Shown here piece after piece: positions 1 to 10,942 of a stretch of 64,000 nt of DNA. The DNA is taken from the NCBI RefSeq assembly GCF_002127325.2, contig NC_035443.2:147636415-147700414 (forward strand). The letters run 5' to 3'. A model generated the notes under the pieces. That model saw nothing but the letters and a program-made list of their open reading frames with translations, had not been told where the DNA came from and made no database searches. Source of the DNA: Helianthus annuus (taxonomy: Eukaryota; Streptophyta; Magnoliopsida; Asterales; Asteraceae). The position numbers and the translations under genes were made by a program. Position 1 is the first letter of the stretch. Every line of letters starts with the position of its first letter.

Positions 1-431
1 AGAGTTGAATAGTGCCAGATTACGATTTCTGGAAAATTGAATGTTCAAAACGTTGTTACTTATAAATGTTTAAGAATTGCAGATGTTATACCAGACTACA
101 ATCCCGAAAGCCGAGTCTAAGGGGGAGTCTGAAGACGAGCTCAACGCAAAAGGAAGCATGGATTCAAGAAGCCATGTAACTATTCTAAAGAAGCTTGTAT
201 ACGGAAAGCAAGGTGTCGATCCCAAAGCACGGAAGCTTGTCGAAAGGGGGAGCCTGATGAAGAAAAGAGTTTATAGAAAGGAGAAGCTGAAGTTGAAAAC
301 AGATCCACGGGGATTCTGTTCAAACAAGAGAGAGTCTACGTTGATGAAAACATGTTAAAGCTTCAAGAAGACTCAAAGAGAGAAAGACAAGACGCTACGA
401 GATTGACTGCGGCAATATCCAAGGGGGAGTC
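1..431 (+). other. T0 copia: 3' end of internal region with repeated polypurine tracts
   Basis: This noncoding tail of a copia element continues off the left edge. The purine motif AAGGGGGAGT(C)TG occurs at about 119-130, as a variant near 244-256, and at 421-431 directly before the LTR. The last copy is the natural plus-strand primer (PPT). The segment around 105-130 resembles the tail of T7 near 42108-42140, which suggests a related lineage. Repeated PPT copies are a known trait of Sireviruses. A 93-codon frame at 77-358 has no recognisable domain and I do not treat it as a gene. Confidence 0.7.
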
Positions 432-830
432 TGTTAGTACATTCATGTCTATAGCCTTCGTCAATCCGAGCCGTAGCGAGAAACAGAAGAAAACGAGATT
501 TATAATGTTATATTAGTGATAACTAGACAAAAAGGCAAGGTGGCATAATTGTAATTAATGAGAAATCTCATTAAAAGCCAAGGCCTATAAATATGAGACT
601 TTATGTTAGATTAGAAACTTTTCTCATTTGTGTTTTAGAGAACTCTAGATCTAGAGAGAGAACCTAGAGAGAGAAAGTGTTGTCATTGTGATTCAAGGTG
701 CTGTACGTTATCAAATCTTATATAGAATCACGTTTATATTACATCGTGTGTGTTAGGTCGCGTTCGTGTACGGATTCCGCACGTCATACGTTCGTTTCCC
801 AATCGTTTCGGAGTCAAAACCGGTCCTACA
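432..830 (+). repeat. T0 copia 3' LTR
   Basis: The 399-bp sequence starts TGTTAG and ends CCTACA, directly after a PPT. TATAAATA lies at 586-593, followed by a CTAGAGAGAGA-rich stretch that probably belongs to R/U5. The 5 bases after it (GGTAG, 831-835) should be one copy of the target duplication, but the other copy lies outside the window. The start and end match the T7 LTR ends (TGTTGG...CCTACA), which fits the same broad copia group. Confidence 0.8.
586..593 (+). promoter_or_regulatory. TATA box in T0 LTR
   Basis: TATAAATA sits 155 bp into the LTR, which is a usual place for the U3 promoter of a short copia LTR. Confidence 0.6.
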
Positions 831-1171
831 GGTAGAAGTAAGTTCCATGCTGGAATTGAGTGTTATCACAAAAATACATCTTCGACCGAGTGTTGAGTGA
901 TCTCCCTTGAGGTAAGTGAACTTATATATAAATAGAATTGTAAAGAGCCATGTTATGCCCAAATAAATAATTTTTCTTGACAAGTTGTTCTAAATAAATC
1001 ATGACGAATAGGATTGTAAATAAAATAAAAACAAACTTAAATAAAGATCTTAGCTTCCCGACACTCAAGATAAGCCACAAAATTTCTTCTCTACCTATTC
1101 CATTTGGGTGTGTAAGCCACATTTAAAGAGTTTTTCTTGAGGACAAGCAAAGATTCCAGTGTGGGGGCATT
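831..1171 (+). other. T1: AT-rich 3' untranslated end and PPT of an old Ty3-type element
   Basis: No gene is seen here. The stretch ends with a 'TTGAGGACAAGCAA...GTGTGGGGG' signature at about 1137-1166, which is typical of the 3' end and purine tract of Athila/Tat/Ogre-like Ty3 elements, and the LTR follows. T0 appears to be inserted just upstream. Where T0-adjacent DNA ends and T1 begins cannot be fixed from this window. Confidence 0.5.
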
Positions 1172-1764
1172 TGATGTATACAAAATGCAACATATAAATT
1201 ACATCAATAGATGCATAAAACCAACCTTTTTTAGTATTAATGTTGGAAAAAGCACGTTTCTTTCTTCCTTTTGAATTTACAGGACCAAATGAGCTTAAAA
1301 GAACAAAAGGAACAAATAAGCAGCTAAAAACCAACATAAATACAAGAAGAAGGAATAACGTGACATGCCCGACCCCTCAGCAGCACCTCCCAAGACAAAA
1401 ACAAGAAAACAGAAGCTGACCACGGGGCCGTGCCCAGCCAGGCATGGGTCGTGGTAAGACCTCACACATAAAGACAAGACCTGCAGAAGCTTCTACGCCC
1501 ACCACGAGGCCGTGCCCAGCTCACCATGGGGCGTGGTCAACTCTCAGATTCGCATAATCTTGATATTACAAGGAAGAGTTGACCACAGGGTTGTGTCAAG
1601 AAGCCACGGGGTTGTGTGGGGCCCTCTACTGACAGCTGCAATTAATGATGGAAGAGAAGAAGCTGGCCACAGGCCGTGCCCAATGGACACGGGGCCGTGG
1701 CCGGGGTACTGTTCTGACTATAAATAGGGGTGCTTGGTTCACTTCAAAGGCATCCCTTGGCAAA
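1172..1764 (+). repeat. T1 LTR, left part (U3 and start of R)
   Basis: The LTR begins TGATGTATAC just after the GTGGGGG purine tract. U3 holds four blocks at roughly 80-bp spacing (about 1418-1453, 1499-1538, 1580-1619, 1664-1704) of a dyad-like CCACGGGGCCGTG motif, in progressive decay. TATAAATA follows at 1719-1726. The LTR is cut at 1764 by T2 and resumes at 51746. The GCAAA at 1760-1764 is the left TSD of T2. The family is an Athila/Tat-like Ty3 element by inference. Confidence 0.65.
1719..1726 (+). promoter_or_regulatory. TATA box in T1 LTR
   Basis: TATAAATA is followed by GGGG. It lies immediately downstream of the CCACGGGGCCGTG array and about 40 bp before the T2 insertion point. Confidence 0.6.
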
Positions 1765-3977
1765 TGTAACAACCCGACTTTTCAGAAAGTCAAAGTACAA
1801 GTCAAAGTCAAAGTCAAAGTAAAAGTCACGTTGTTATTCAGATCTGTCTTTTCTTGCTTAATTATTACTTATACTCTCGATAATCGATAATTTGGTTAAT
1901 GCTATTTTAGACGACGATTTATTACATGTGAAGTAACAATGCGATTAACGCAACTAAATGCTAATCTACTAAATGCTAATCATGTCGCTATCACATCGTT
2001 ATCGCATCGCAGCTCGAGACGCAACTATCGGTATTGTTATGTGTGTTATTATGTGCTTTACTTGTGTTTGCCTTGTATATGTTTAAAGGCGTTATTTGTA
2101 AACGCAATCACAACCCTATCGCAACGCAATCCCATCGCAAACTCTAAACGCAAATTTACTTACTTTTATGCTTTATGTGTTAGTTATGTTATTTCTGTAA
2201 CTATTTTTTAATACTATCGCATCGCTTACTCGCAACTCGCTTAAACGCAATGCAACGCTCAACGTACGAAACGAAGGTCGGAAAACTAACTCACGCAAGC
2301 CAACCCGAACGACCATTCCATCGAATGGATATCCGACCGGATGACCATCCAATCGGATGGCCATCTGATCGAACGGCCGTCCGACCCACGTAACCCTACA
2401 CCACCTTCACCCTCTCACACTATAAATACCTCCCTGTCACATCATCTGTTCATTGATGTAACAGACCTATCCGACCAGCACGCTCCCAAGCTCTTTTCTC
2501 TCGATTTCTCGCGATTCTTGAAAGTTTTCACTCTAAATCTTGTACTTCCATCATCAGCACACACTTTCTCATCATCTTCTCCATCAAATCACTGCTTTTC
2601 ACCGTGAAATCACCTGATTTTTGGTTGTTCTAGGGTGACGTCACCTCGGGTTCTTATGAACACTGAAGTGTGACCTCATCTCACCAAGAACGGTTCGGAT
2701 CTAAAGGATTTCTACATACTTTTACACTATTTTCGACTAAATCTAAACGTTTATCAACTGATTCAAACTTTCTTTCAACTCTTTTACACTCTTCTATTCA
2801 AAACTGATGGAATCTAGGCTCGTTCAGGTTCTCCACTCATACTCTGCCCGAGAACCGGTCTGAGAACGGATTTCTACCGAAGAGAGGACTGATTCACGGG
2901 TTGAACATGAGACTTCACCTTGAACGTTGAGTCCGATCGAACGGGGTGATTCCCATCCGATCGACTGAGTTGGACTTGGCATGGTTTCCGTTGTTCAACA
3001 CACCATCATGCCGTCTCGATTAAACCGCAAAACTTTTAACTTAGAAAATTTTACAAGATTTTCAAAAACACAAGTTTGCCGATCAAATAGCCATCCGATC
3101 GGATGAACATCCGATCGTATGACTATTCAACCAGGTGTTGAACTTCAAAGTGTTGAACTTACTTAAACAATTTTTCAAAACTTCAAAGAATATCAGCTTC
3201 TCAATCGAATAGCCGTCCGATCGAACGGTCATCCGTCAGGATGACCATCCGATCGAATGACTATATTTATACTACAACTCAAACTTCAAAAGTTCAAACA
3301 TTTTACAAATACACTTCCTCAATCAAATGACCAACCGACCGAATGGTCATCCGTCCGGAGACCGTCCGTCCGGATGGTCATCCGATTGATCCACCATCCG
3401 ATCAATCATCTCACTCGACGCACCGTTATATGTTATTCAACGCTTACACTGTCATTCTACGCTCAGGCTAACTCTAAGCGCTCCCTTCAATCCAATACAG
3501 TCTGTGTTTGGCACTACCTACGCACTGTGAGTATACTCGATCCTTTTTTGCTTAACGCACTTTTGGGTGTTACATACGTTACCTATATCAAATCACTTCG
3601 ACACATGATGCAAACACTTTTATACGATAACCGCTCTGCGTGTTATACAATGAATGCTTGTATGTTATGTTTACACAGTGATTGTTGGTTAACACCATAG
3701 CAACGATAGTACTATAGTTTGGACTCAGTACCTGTCGTGGACAGGGGTTGTTAAGGGTTTTACTTCACATGGTCACAGTCGTGATAATGTGTTGCGCATT
3801 CTACAACTCGCAGTCATGTCGGTTGCATATTTCATTGTCGATAGCTTACTTGCTTCACATTTCTACGTGTTACTTGCTGGTTATGCGTAAATCGCTTTCG
3901 CTATACTTTATGCTATTAAACTTGTGTACTCACCATTACACTATGTGTATTGACTTTATTTTAACGAATGTGATAGG
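1765..3977 (+). repeat. T2 5' LTR, first part
   Basis: This is 2213 bp of a long LTR. TATAAATA is at 2421-2428. Blocks of a palindrome-like CCGATCGG/CCATCCGATCG motif lie before the TATA (about 2316-2385) and again in the transcribed half (about 2935-3410). The ORFs in it are chance frames. T3 splits it, with ATAGG at 3973-3977 as the left TSD. Confidence 0.8.
2421..2428 (+). promoter_or_regulatory. TATA box in T2 5' LTR
   Basis: TATAAATA lies 656 bp into the LTR, just downstream of the first CCGATCGG motif block. Confidence 0.55.
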
Positions 3978-4206
3978 TGTGACACCCCAGGAAAATCAGG
4001 AAAACAACGCAACTTAACTAGCTTCCTCAGTAACCGCGCACTAAATTTCGGGACGAAATTCTCTTAACAAGGGGAGAATGTGACAACCCTCAAAATCCCT
4101 TGTATTCCGTACAAATTATTAATGATAATTAAAGTGTCTGACGACTGTGTGGAATTACTTAACTTCTTTCTGATATCTGTGTTATGCTTACACGTATTTG
4201 TTAATA

Positions 4207-4266
4207 TGCTAAGGAATATCCTAAGGAATATGCTAGGAATATGCTAAGGAATATGCTAAGGAATAT
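4207..4266 (+). repeat. 12-bp tandem repeats just upstream of the T3 TATA box
   Basis: About five imperfect copies of ATGCTAAGGAAT end roughly 17 bp before TATAAATA. The position suggests a promoter enhancer array. The 3' LTR is truncated past this point, so no second copy can be compared. Confidence 0.75.
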
Positions 4267-4282
4267 GCTATATGGAAGACCT

Positions 4283-4290
4283 TATAAATA
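4283..4290 (+). promoter_or_regulatory. TATA box in T3 5' LTR
   Basis: TATAAATA follows the 12-bp repeat array and precedes a CT-rich stretch (TCTCTCCTCTCCTCCC) typical of a plant 5' leader. Confidence 0.6.
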
Positions 4291-5746
4291 CCACCATTCC
4301 ACCAAAACTCTCTTTCTCTCCTCTCCTCCCTAGCTCACGGCCGAGACCCCCCTTGAACACACCACCATTTTCGGCTCTTGATCTCCTCATTCCAAAGTTA
4401 TACAAGTGTTACAGGTCACGCATAAGGAGTCTTGGAGCTAACGGAAGGCGAAGGACCTCTCTATCTTGCTTTTATCCACCTCTTTTTTCGCATAGTTTCT
4501 TCCCTAGCCTTGAGCTAGTTGTAAGTGCTTCTAGTCAACTTCTTATTCATGTTTGATGTGGTTAATAAGAGATTAGTCGGTTAAAAATTTATGAACATGC
4601 AAGATCCAAATCTAAAAGTCTACTAAAATGATGAACAAGGTGGTTAATGAATGAATATTAGTGTAAAGCATGTAGATCTTGTGTGATTATGATTATTGGT
4701 TGATGATCTGAAGTATTGCTGGATAATATTAATGTTTGATGTTGTTGTGAATACTAAACTTGTTAACGGTATCGATCGAATACGATTTAGAAGGTTAAAC
4801 ACTAAAAATCAGAATCTGTCCAAGTTTTACAGCCAACTTCAGTTGGCTGTAAACAGGTCATAAACCTAACGAAAAACTGATATTTTAAGTCTAAAATGTG
4901 ATATTATGAAATACGGTTCTAATGGCACTGGAATCGTAATTTTTGGACTTCGTTTACTATTTTTAAAGTGTTAAATTGTAACAGCAACTTAAGCTGGATT
5001 TTGACAGCAATAAATGGGTGTCGTACTTTCAGTCATAACCTGAGTTTTGTGATGAATCGGACCATGAAATTTGTACAGTAGATGACAACCGATGCATGTG
5101 TAATTACCCCACTGGAATTTCGTAAATCGGACACTCGATGAATTTTTAATAAATTGTTCCGTGGACTGTGGTCAGAAATACATAAATCTGAGTTCAGTCC
5201 GGAATATAAATTTTTATAAAATATTGGTAGTGAACCGGACCCCGATATTTTTACACAATAAAATATGGAATGTTTATGACATCTTGTAAAAATTTGGGAA
5301 TTTTTGGAATAATTTAACTATTTTATTAAAATGACCGGTAACTGCCGGTTTTGAATATTAATGCTGAATTGATATAAGTTGTGACCTTGCGTGTCTAAAT
5401 GTCGAGTATGCTATCCGTTAATGATCTAATACGATATATATGTTATGTGCATTATCATATGTTTGATTTTGAGTGGGGAATGGATGGGAAACTTAGAGGG
5501 GCATGAACCGTTAAAACGATGCATGTTGTGTGATAAATACGTGTAGGAACTTTGTGTTCTATTTGAGAGCCACTAAATGACTAACTGGTAAATTATATTA
5601 GGACGTGATTGACCGACCTTGACTGTTAGCTATATTGAGAATCTAACCGAGCAAACCAAGGTGAGTTCACACACTTTCTAAGGCATGGGATTCCCGGTGG
5701 TTTGGGAATGGGTTAAAGAATTTAAAACTGAATCTACATATCCTCC

Positions 5747-5851
5747 TTGGGTAGGATATGTACGGCCATCCTCCTTGGGTAGGATGCCAATATTACTCCT
5801 GCGTATTCTCCTTGGGTAGAACTACGTACGTTCGTCCTCCTTGGGTAGGAC
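5747..5851 (+). repeat. T3 LTR: four hairpin-like TCCTCCTTGGGTAGGA units
   Basis: Four units with self-complementary ends (TCCT...AGGA; one is TTCTCCTTGGGTAGAA with a matching change on both arms) are spaced about 25-35 bp apart. The same array recurs in the 3' LTR at about 12185-12299. The paired change of both arms suggests selection or gene conversion for base pairing. Confidence 0.75.
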
Positions 5852-6629
5852 AACAACCTTAAAACTTACTAGACAAAACTCTATCATAAGTCCCTCATTT
5901 TATATCGACTTAATCGCCGAGGCCAATGGCGAGCGGGTCATTAGTTAATAGCGCTATTAGGTTTAACAAACCTCACACCGTGCCAGTCGGACGGGCGTGT
6001 TCTAATGGACTATGGCAAATCGTTAGTGATGATAGACACTGATGTAGGGCACAACTTACTTGCGTAGTAGTCGATATCATACGGTCTAGTGGTTCACACG
6101 GGGAAGCCCCCACTAATCATGGAAATGGTTTGGGTAATAAAGAATGAACTGGTTAATCTTATTTTCAACTACGGGGTAACCCCCACGGCAATTACGCCAA
6201 CGAAAGACAAACCACGTTTTCAGAAACAACTTAAAACTAAACAACTAAACGTGAACTCACTCAACTTTGTTGTTGACTCGTTGTTACATGCCTTACAGGT
6301 CGTTAAATGCTTGGAGCTTGCACGAGGAAGGAGTCGTTGTGGGATACGGACTGTCATGTTCCGTAATAAACACTTAATCCTTATGAACTTATTAAATCTA
6401 CATTTTGGATTTTAAACTTATGGACTTTGAACTTATATTTTGGTATCACGTATTGTGCTTCCGCTGTTTAATTTAAAACTTGGTTAACTGGCTTTTGGTC
6501 ACCAATTGTATTGTGGTTGGTTTTATTTACTTAAATACGTTGTTCAATATGATTGGTGGCTCGATCCTGGTCACGTCACGCCTCCAAGCGGTGGTACTCC
6601 GCATGGTGGATTTTGGGGGTGTGACAGAT

Positions 6630-6642
6630 TGGTATCAGACCC
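6630..6642 (+). other. T3 primer-binding site
   Basis: TGGTATCAGACCC lies 3 bases after the LTR end. It matches the usual tRNA-iMet-type PBS TGGTATCAGAGCC except near its 3' side. Confidence 0.75.
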
Positions 6643-6927
6643 ATTGGTTATAGTGAACTTGGTTTTAAAAAGGGAAAAGCTTTTCGATAAAACCAGACTA
6701 TAACCTGTACAGTGCTCAACGATCCACAACGACGCTTCGCTCCACGTGCAAGACTCGACACCATAAGTGGTATGATATATGCTATATTGTCGGTTAGATA
6801 GTTCTCACTGTGCATTAGTTAACATGATAATTGCTATTTGAACCTTGTATGCTTACTCTCTCCTGTCGTCCCACACTTACGCACTTTCGTGACACTTCCT
6901 CACTTACGTTGCTTCATTATGAGGATC

Positions 6928-7056
6928 ATGAGCGGACGCGGAGGACGTATCAACCTCACTCAAGCCCAGTTGACGGCTTTGATCAACGAACGAGTTGCTG
7001 AGGCACTCGCAGCTGTTCCTGCAGGAGGTATAACCTGCTACTTCAAACCATCTTAG
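6928..7056 (+). pseudogene. T3 gag, N-terminal stub
   Basis: An ATG at 6928 opens a frame starting MSGRGGRINLTQAQLTALIN, which resembles the N-terminus of Tekay-type Gag. After about 35 residues the frame runs into unrelated codons and a stop at 7054-7056. The capsid and zinc-knuckle regions are not recognisable downstream, so this is a remnant. Confidence 0.6.
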
Positions 7057-7905
7057 GACTTTTAGATCCTAACTTCGCGAACCGAATCTTGTGCTTAAAC
7101 TTGTCCTTTATCTTCGCGCCACAGGACAACATGCCCAACCTCTCGTTCCTTCGATCCGCAACCGACATAACAAAACGCTAACAACCACACCACGATTTCT
7201 ACCGATCACAAGATTACCCCCCCCCCCTCATTACCTTGTTGGGTAGCTAATTGATATCTTATTTTGATCTACACCCTCGTATACCCAACTTAGCAAGCGG
7301 ATGCCTCCTAATGATGGAGTAGTCTTCGGGACATTCGAGGACGGCGATACGGATTACTCAACCTATATACGGACACGATGAACTACACATTTACCTCACC
7401 CCTTTTCCCCCCTTACACTACAAGAGTCGCACTTTGATCCTACGATGGTTTATCGTACTTATGTGAAATCTTTTCGCTAGCCTTTGTACCGACCTATGCT
7501 TAATGCAATGCCTAATTTCTACTATTGACTTACACAGAACCATCATTCCTTTATCACAGTGACGCCAGACACTAATGCGAACTCACTCTAGATTAAAGGG
7601 TTTGGAAGGCTCGAATTTCTATCATTGGTGATCACCTTTTGAAACCTTGAGCGTGATGATGTGATTATACTCTCTCGAATGCGTTTTTGCGTCCTTTCTT
7701 TGGAACCTCACGATTACACAAACGTATTTTTAAATTCATTCACACGACCTAAGGAAACTCCTACGAACTTGATTGCTTACCGACTTGATAAATCGAAAAC
7801 TCATCTAAGTTCGTGGATCTAGGTGAATTATTCCTCCTTCGCATGTGGGTGATACAAGGAACGATCCCAACGTTGTGACGAGTAAGTTTCTTCTGGAGGA
7901 TTCCT
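7057..7905 (+). other. T3 degenerate region between gag stub and pol
   Basis: No gene is supported. The DNA is scrambled relative to what a Tekay gag should contain and includes a run of about ten C at 7217-7226. Protease homology appears only at the end. Confidence 0.5.
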
Positions 7906-10900
7906 TTGTTACTGTTTTATTTGATTCGAGTGCCGATACTAGTTAGTCAGATGATTAAGCGCACTCCAACACTTTTGAACACCAAGCACACGGTAGAAAT
8001 AGCAAACAGTAAAAGTCTTGAAGCCACACACATAGTTAAGGGCTGTAACCTCGTCCTAGCTGGTCAGACCTTCTCCATCGATCTTATTCCTATCGTTCTG
8101 GGTAGTTTCGACGTTGTCATTGGAGTGGATTGGTTATCTCGACACCAAGCGGAGATTATTTGCAAGGAAAGAAAAATCGTCCGTATCCCTCGTTCCGGTA
8201 AAGAACCTCTCATGATTCGTGGCGACAAGAGTGGTGCTGTCGAAGGCATCATCTCTTTCCTTAAGGCCCAGAAGTGTTTGCGAAAGGGCCACACTGCCAT
8301 TTTAGCACTCGTTACTGACACATCAACGGAAGAGAAGAGAATTGAAGACATTCCTATTGTACGCGACTTTCCCGAGGTATTTTCTGAGGAATTACCTGGC
8401 CTTCCGCCTCATCGACAAGTCGAGTTTCAAATCGAGCTAGCTCCTGGAGCAGCACCAATAGCTCGTGCGCCTTATCGACTTGCCCCATCAGAACTCGAAG
8501 AACTGTCTACGCAACTACAAGAACTTCTGGAAAAGGGTTTTACGTCCTAGCTCTTCGCCATGGGGAGCTCCAGTCTTGTTCATAAAGAAGAAAGACGGTA
8601 CCTTCAGGATGTGTATTGACTACCGCGAACTCAACAAGGTGACCGTGAAGAATCGTTATCCTCTTCCACGCATCGATGACTTATTCGATCAATTGCAAGG
8701 GTCGAGTTTCTATTCTAAGATTGACCTAAGGTCAGGCTACCATCAGCTGAGAGTCCGAGAGGAGGACGTCTCCAAAACAACATTCAGAACTAGTTACGGC
8801 CATTATGAGTTTCTGGTTATGCCTTTCGGATTGACGAATGCACCAGCGGTCTTCATGGATTTCATGAACCGAGTATGCAAGCCTTACCTAGATAAGTTCG
8901 TTATTGTGTTCATCGACGACATCCTGATCTATTCTAAGAGTCAGGAGGAACACGAGCAACACCTGAGACTTATTCTGGAACTACTTCGTAAAGAGCAGCT
9001 GTATGCCAAGTTTTTGAAATGTGACTTCTGGCTTCGCAAAGTCCATTTTCTGGGCCATGTGGTAAACAAGGATGGCATTCATGTTGATCCATCCAAGGTT
9101 GACTCGATCAAGAACTGGCCTGCACCCCGCACACCAACAGAGATCCGCCAATTCTTAGGTCTGGCAGGATATTACAGAAGGTTTATCAAAGATTTCTCCA
9201 AGATTGCGCAACCTCTCACTTCACTGACTCAGAAGGGTGTCACCTATCGTTGGGGTGATGCACATGAGTCCGCATTTCAGCACTTGAAAGATAGACTCTG
9301 TAGCGCACTTATCCTCTCATTGCCTGAAGGCACAGATGATTTTGTGGTTTATTGCGACGCTTCCATCCAAGGACTTGGTTGTGTGTTGATGCAACGTGAC
9401 AAGGTCATTGCCTACGCATCGCGCCAACTTAAAGTTCACGAAAGGAACTACACTACTCACGATCTGGAACTGGGAGCAGTTGTTTTCGCGCTTAAGATAT
9501 GGAGACATTACCTGTACGGTACCAAGTGCACCATTTACACCGACCACAGGAGTCTCGAGCATATCTTCAAGCAAAAGGAGTTAAACATGCGTCAACGTCG
9601 ATGGGTCGAACTCCTGAATGACTACAATTGCGCGATCAAGTATCATCCGGGCAAGGCCAATGTTGTGGCTGACGCCCTCAGTCGAAAGGATACTGTACCT
9701 AGGCGTGTACGTGCGTTACAGCTTACCATCCAATCTAACCTTCCCGCTCAGATTCGCGATGCTCAAGTTGAAGCATTGAAGGCAGAGAACATTAGGGCTG
9801 AGTCCTTACGAGGATCGAGGCAACGACTAGAACAAAAACAAAATGGCGCCTACTATGTTAACGGACGCATCTGGGTTCCGCTGTATGGAGACTTGCGCGA
9901 GCTTGTGATGGATGAAGCGCATAAGTCTCGTTACTCAGTACATCCTGGTTCGGACAAGATGTACCATGATCTCAAGACTACATACTGGTGGCCTGGTATG
10001 AAAGCCAGCATAGCAACCTACGTCGGTAAATGCTTGACTTGTGCCAGGGTCAAGGTCGAATACCAGAAACCATCAGGCCCACTTCAACAACCAGAGATAC
10101 CTAAATGGAAATGGGAGCAAATTTCCATGGACTTCGTTACTGGCCTGCCCAGATCTCAACGCGGAAATGATACCATTTGGGTGATCGTGGATCGACTGAC
10201 CAAGTCTGCACATTTTCTGCCTATCAAAGAAACGGATAAGTTTTCTACTCTAGCAGACATCTACCTAAAAGAAGTGGTATCAAGGCACGGAGTGCCAACC
10301 ACCATCATTTCTAATCGTGACGCTCGTTTTACCTCTGAACTATGGCAAGCTATGCATAAGTCTTTTGGCTCACGATTAGACATGAGCACCGCTTATCATC
10401 CACAGACGGATGGGCAATCTGAACGCACCATTCAGACTCTCGAAGACATGCTTAGGGCATGCGTGATCGACTTCGGCAACGGCTGGGAAAAGCATCTCCC
10501 GTTAGTGGAATTTTCGTATAACAACAGCTACCACACCAGCATCCAGGCCGCTCCGTTTGAGGCATTGTACGGACGTAAATGCCGATCACCTCTTTGTTGG
10601 GCAGAAGTTGGTGACAGTCAAATCACTGGCCCAGAACTAGTAGTAGATACAACAAAAAAGATTGCTTAGATACGACAGCAAATGGCGGCAGCTCGTGACC
10701 GTCAGAAAAGCTATGCCGATAAGCGAAGAAAACCACTCGAGTTCCAGGTTGGGGATCGAGTGCTGCTCAAAGTCTCACCTTGGAAAGGTGTAGTCCGCTT
10801 TGGCAAACGAGGCAAGCTCAACCCGTGTTATGTCGGACCGTTCGAGATCATTGAGAGAATTGGCAAAGTCGCTTACAGACTGAACCTAACGGAAGGCGAA

Positions 10901-10942
10901 GGACCTCTCTATCTTGCTTTTATCCACCTCTTTTTCGCATAG
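7906..10942 (+). pseudogene. T3 pol (protease, RT, RNase H, integrase), broken
   Basis: The protease active-site region (DSSA-like, about 7918-7935) is followed at once by a stop. The frame then reads protease C-terminus and the RT start to 8550, where a frameshift moves to the frame of the 734-codon ORF at 8465-10669. That ORF holds RT with FIDD near residue 149, RNase H (YCDAS near 296), the integrase zinc finger (about 485-530) and core. A nonsense codon ends it at 10667-10669. The integrase C-terminus resumes at 10682 and fuses near 10885 to LTR DNA. The second integrase catalytic Asp is Asn (SNRDARF, near residue 617), so the core is dead as well as truncated. Confidence 0.85.

Larger units (their letters stand above)
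3978..6626 (+). repeat. T3 5' LTR
   Basis: The LTR is 2649 bp if it starts at the TSD boundary. A second LTR-like start (TGTGACAACCC) occurs at 4079, preceded by an internal-end motif (TTTCGGGACGAAATT, then a purine tract). The first 101 bp may therefore be an older LTR/internal fusion captured into the LTR. A 12-bp motif, ATGCTAAGGAAT, is repeated imperfectly about five times at 4207-4266, with TATAAATA at 4283-4290. Four copies of a hairpin-like TCCTCCTTGGGTAGGA lie at 5747-5851. Confidence 0.8.

Noticed and set aside
6089..6415. 108-codon ORF with a near-identical twin at 12536-12862
   Set aside because: Duplication reflects the two LTR copies of T3, not a conserved gene.
7217..7226. Poly-C run in T3 as a G-quadruplex or PPT
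   Set aside because: A single homopolymer run without neighbouring G/C tracts; not at an LTR border.
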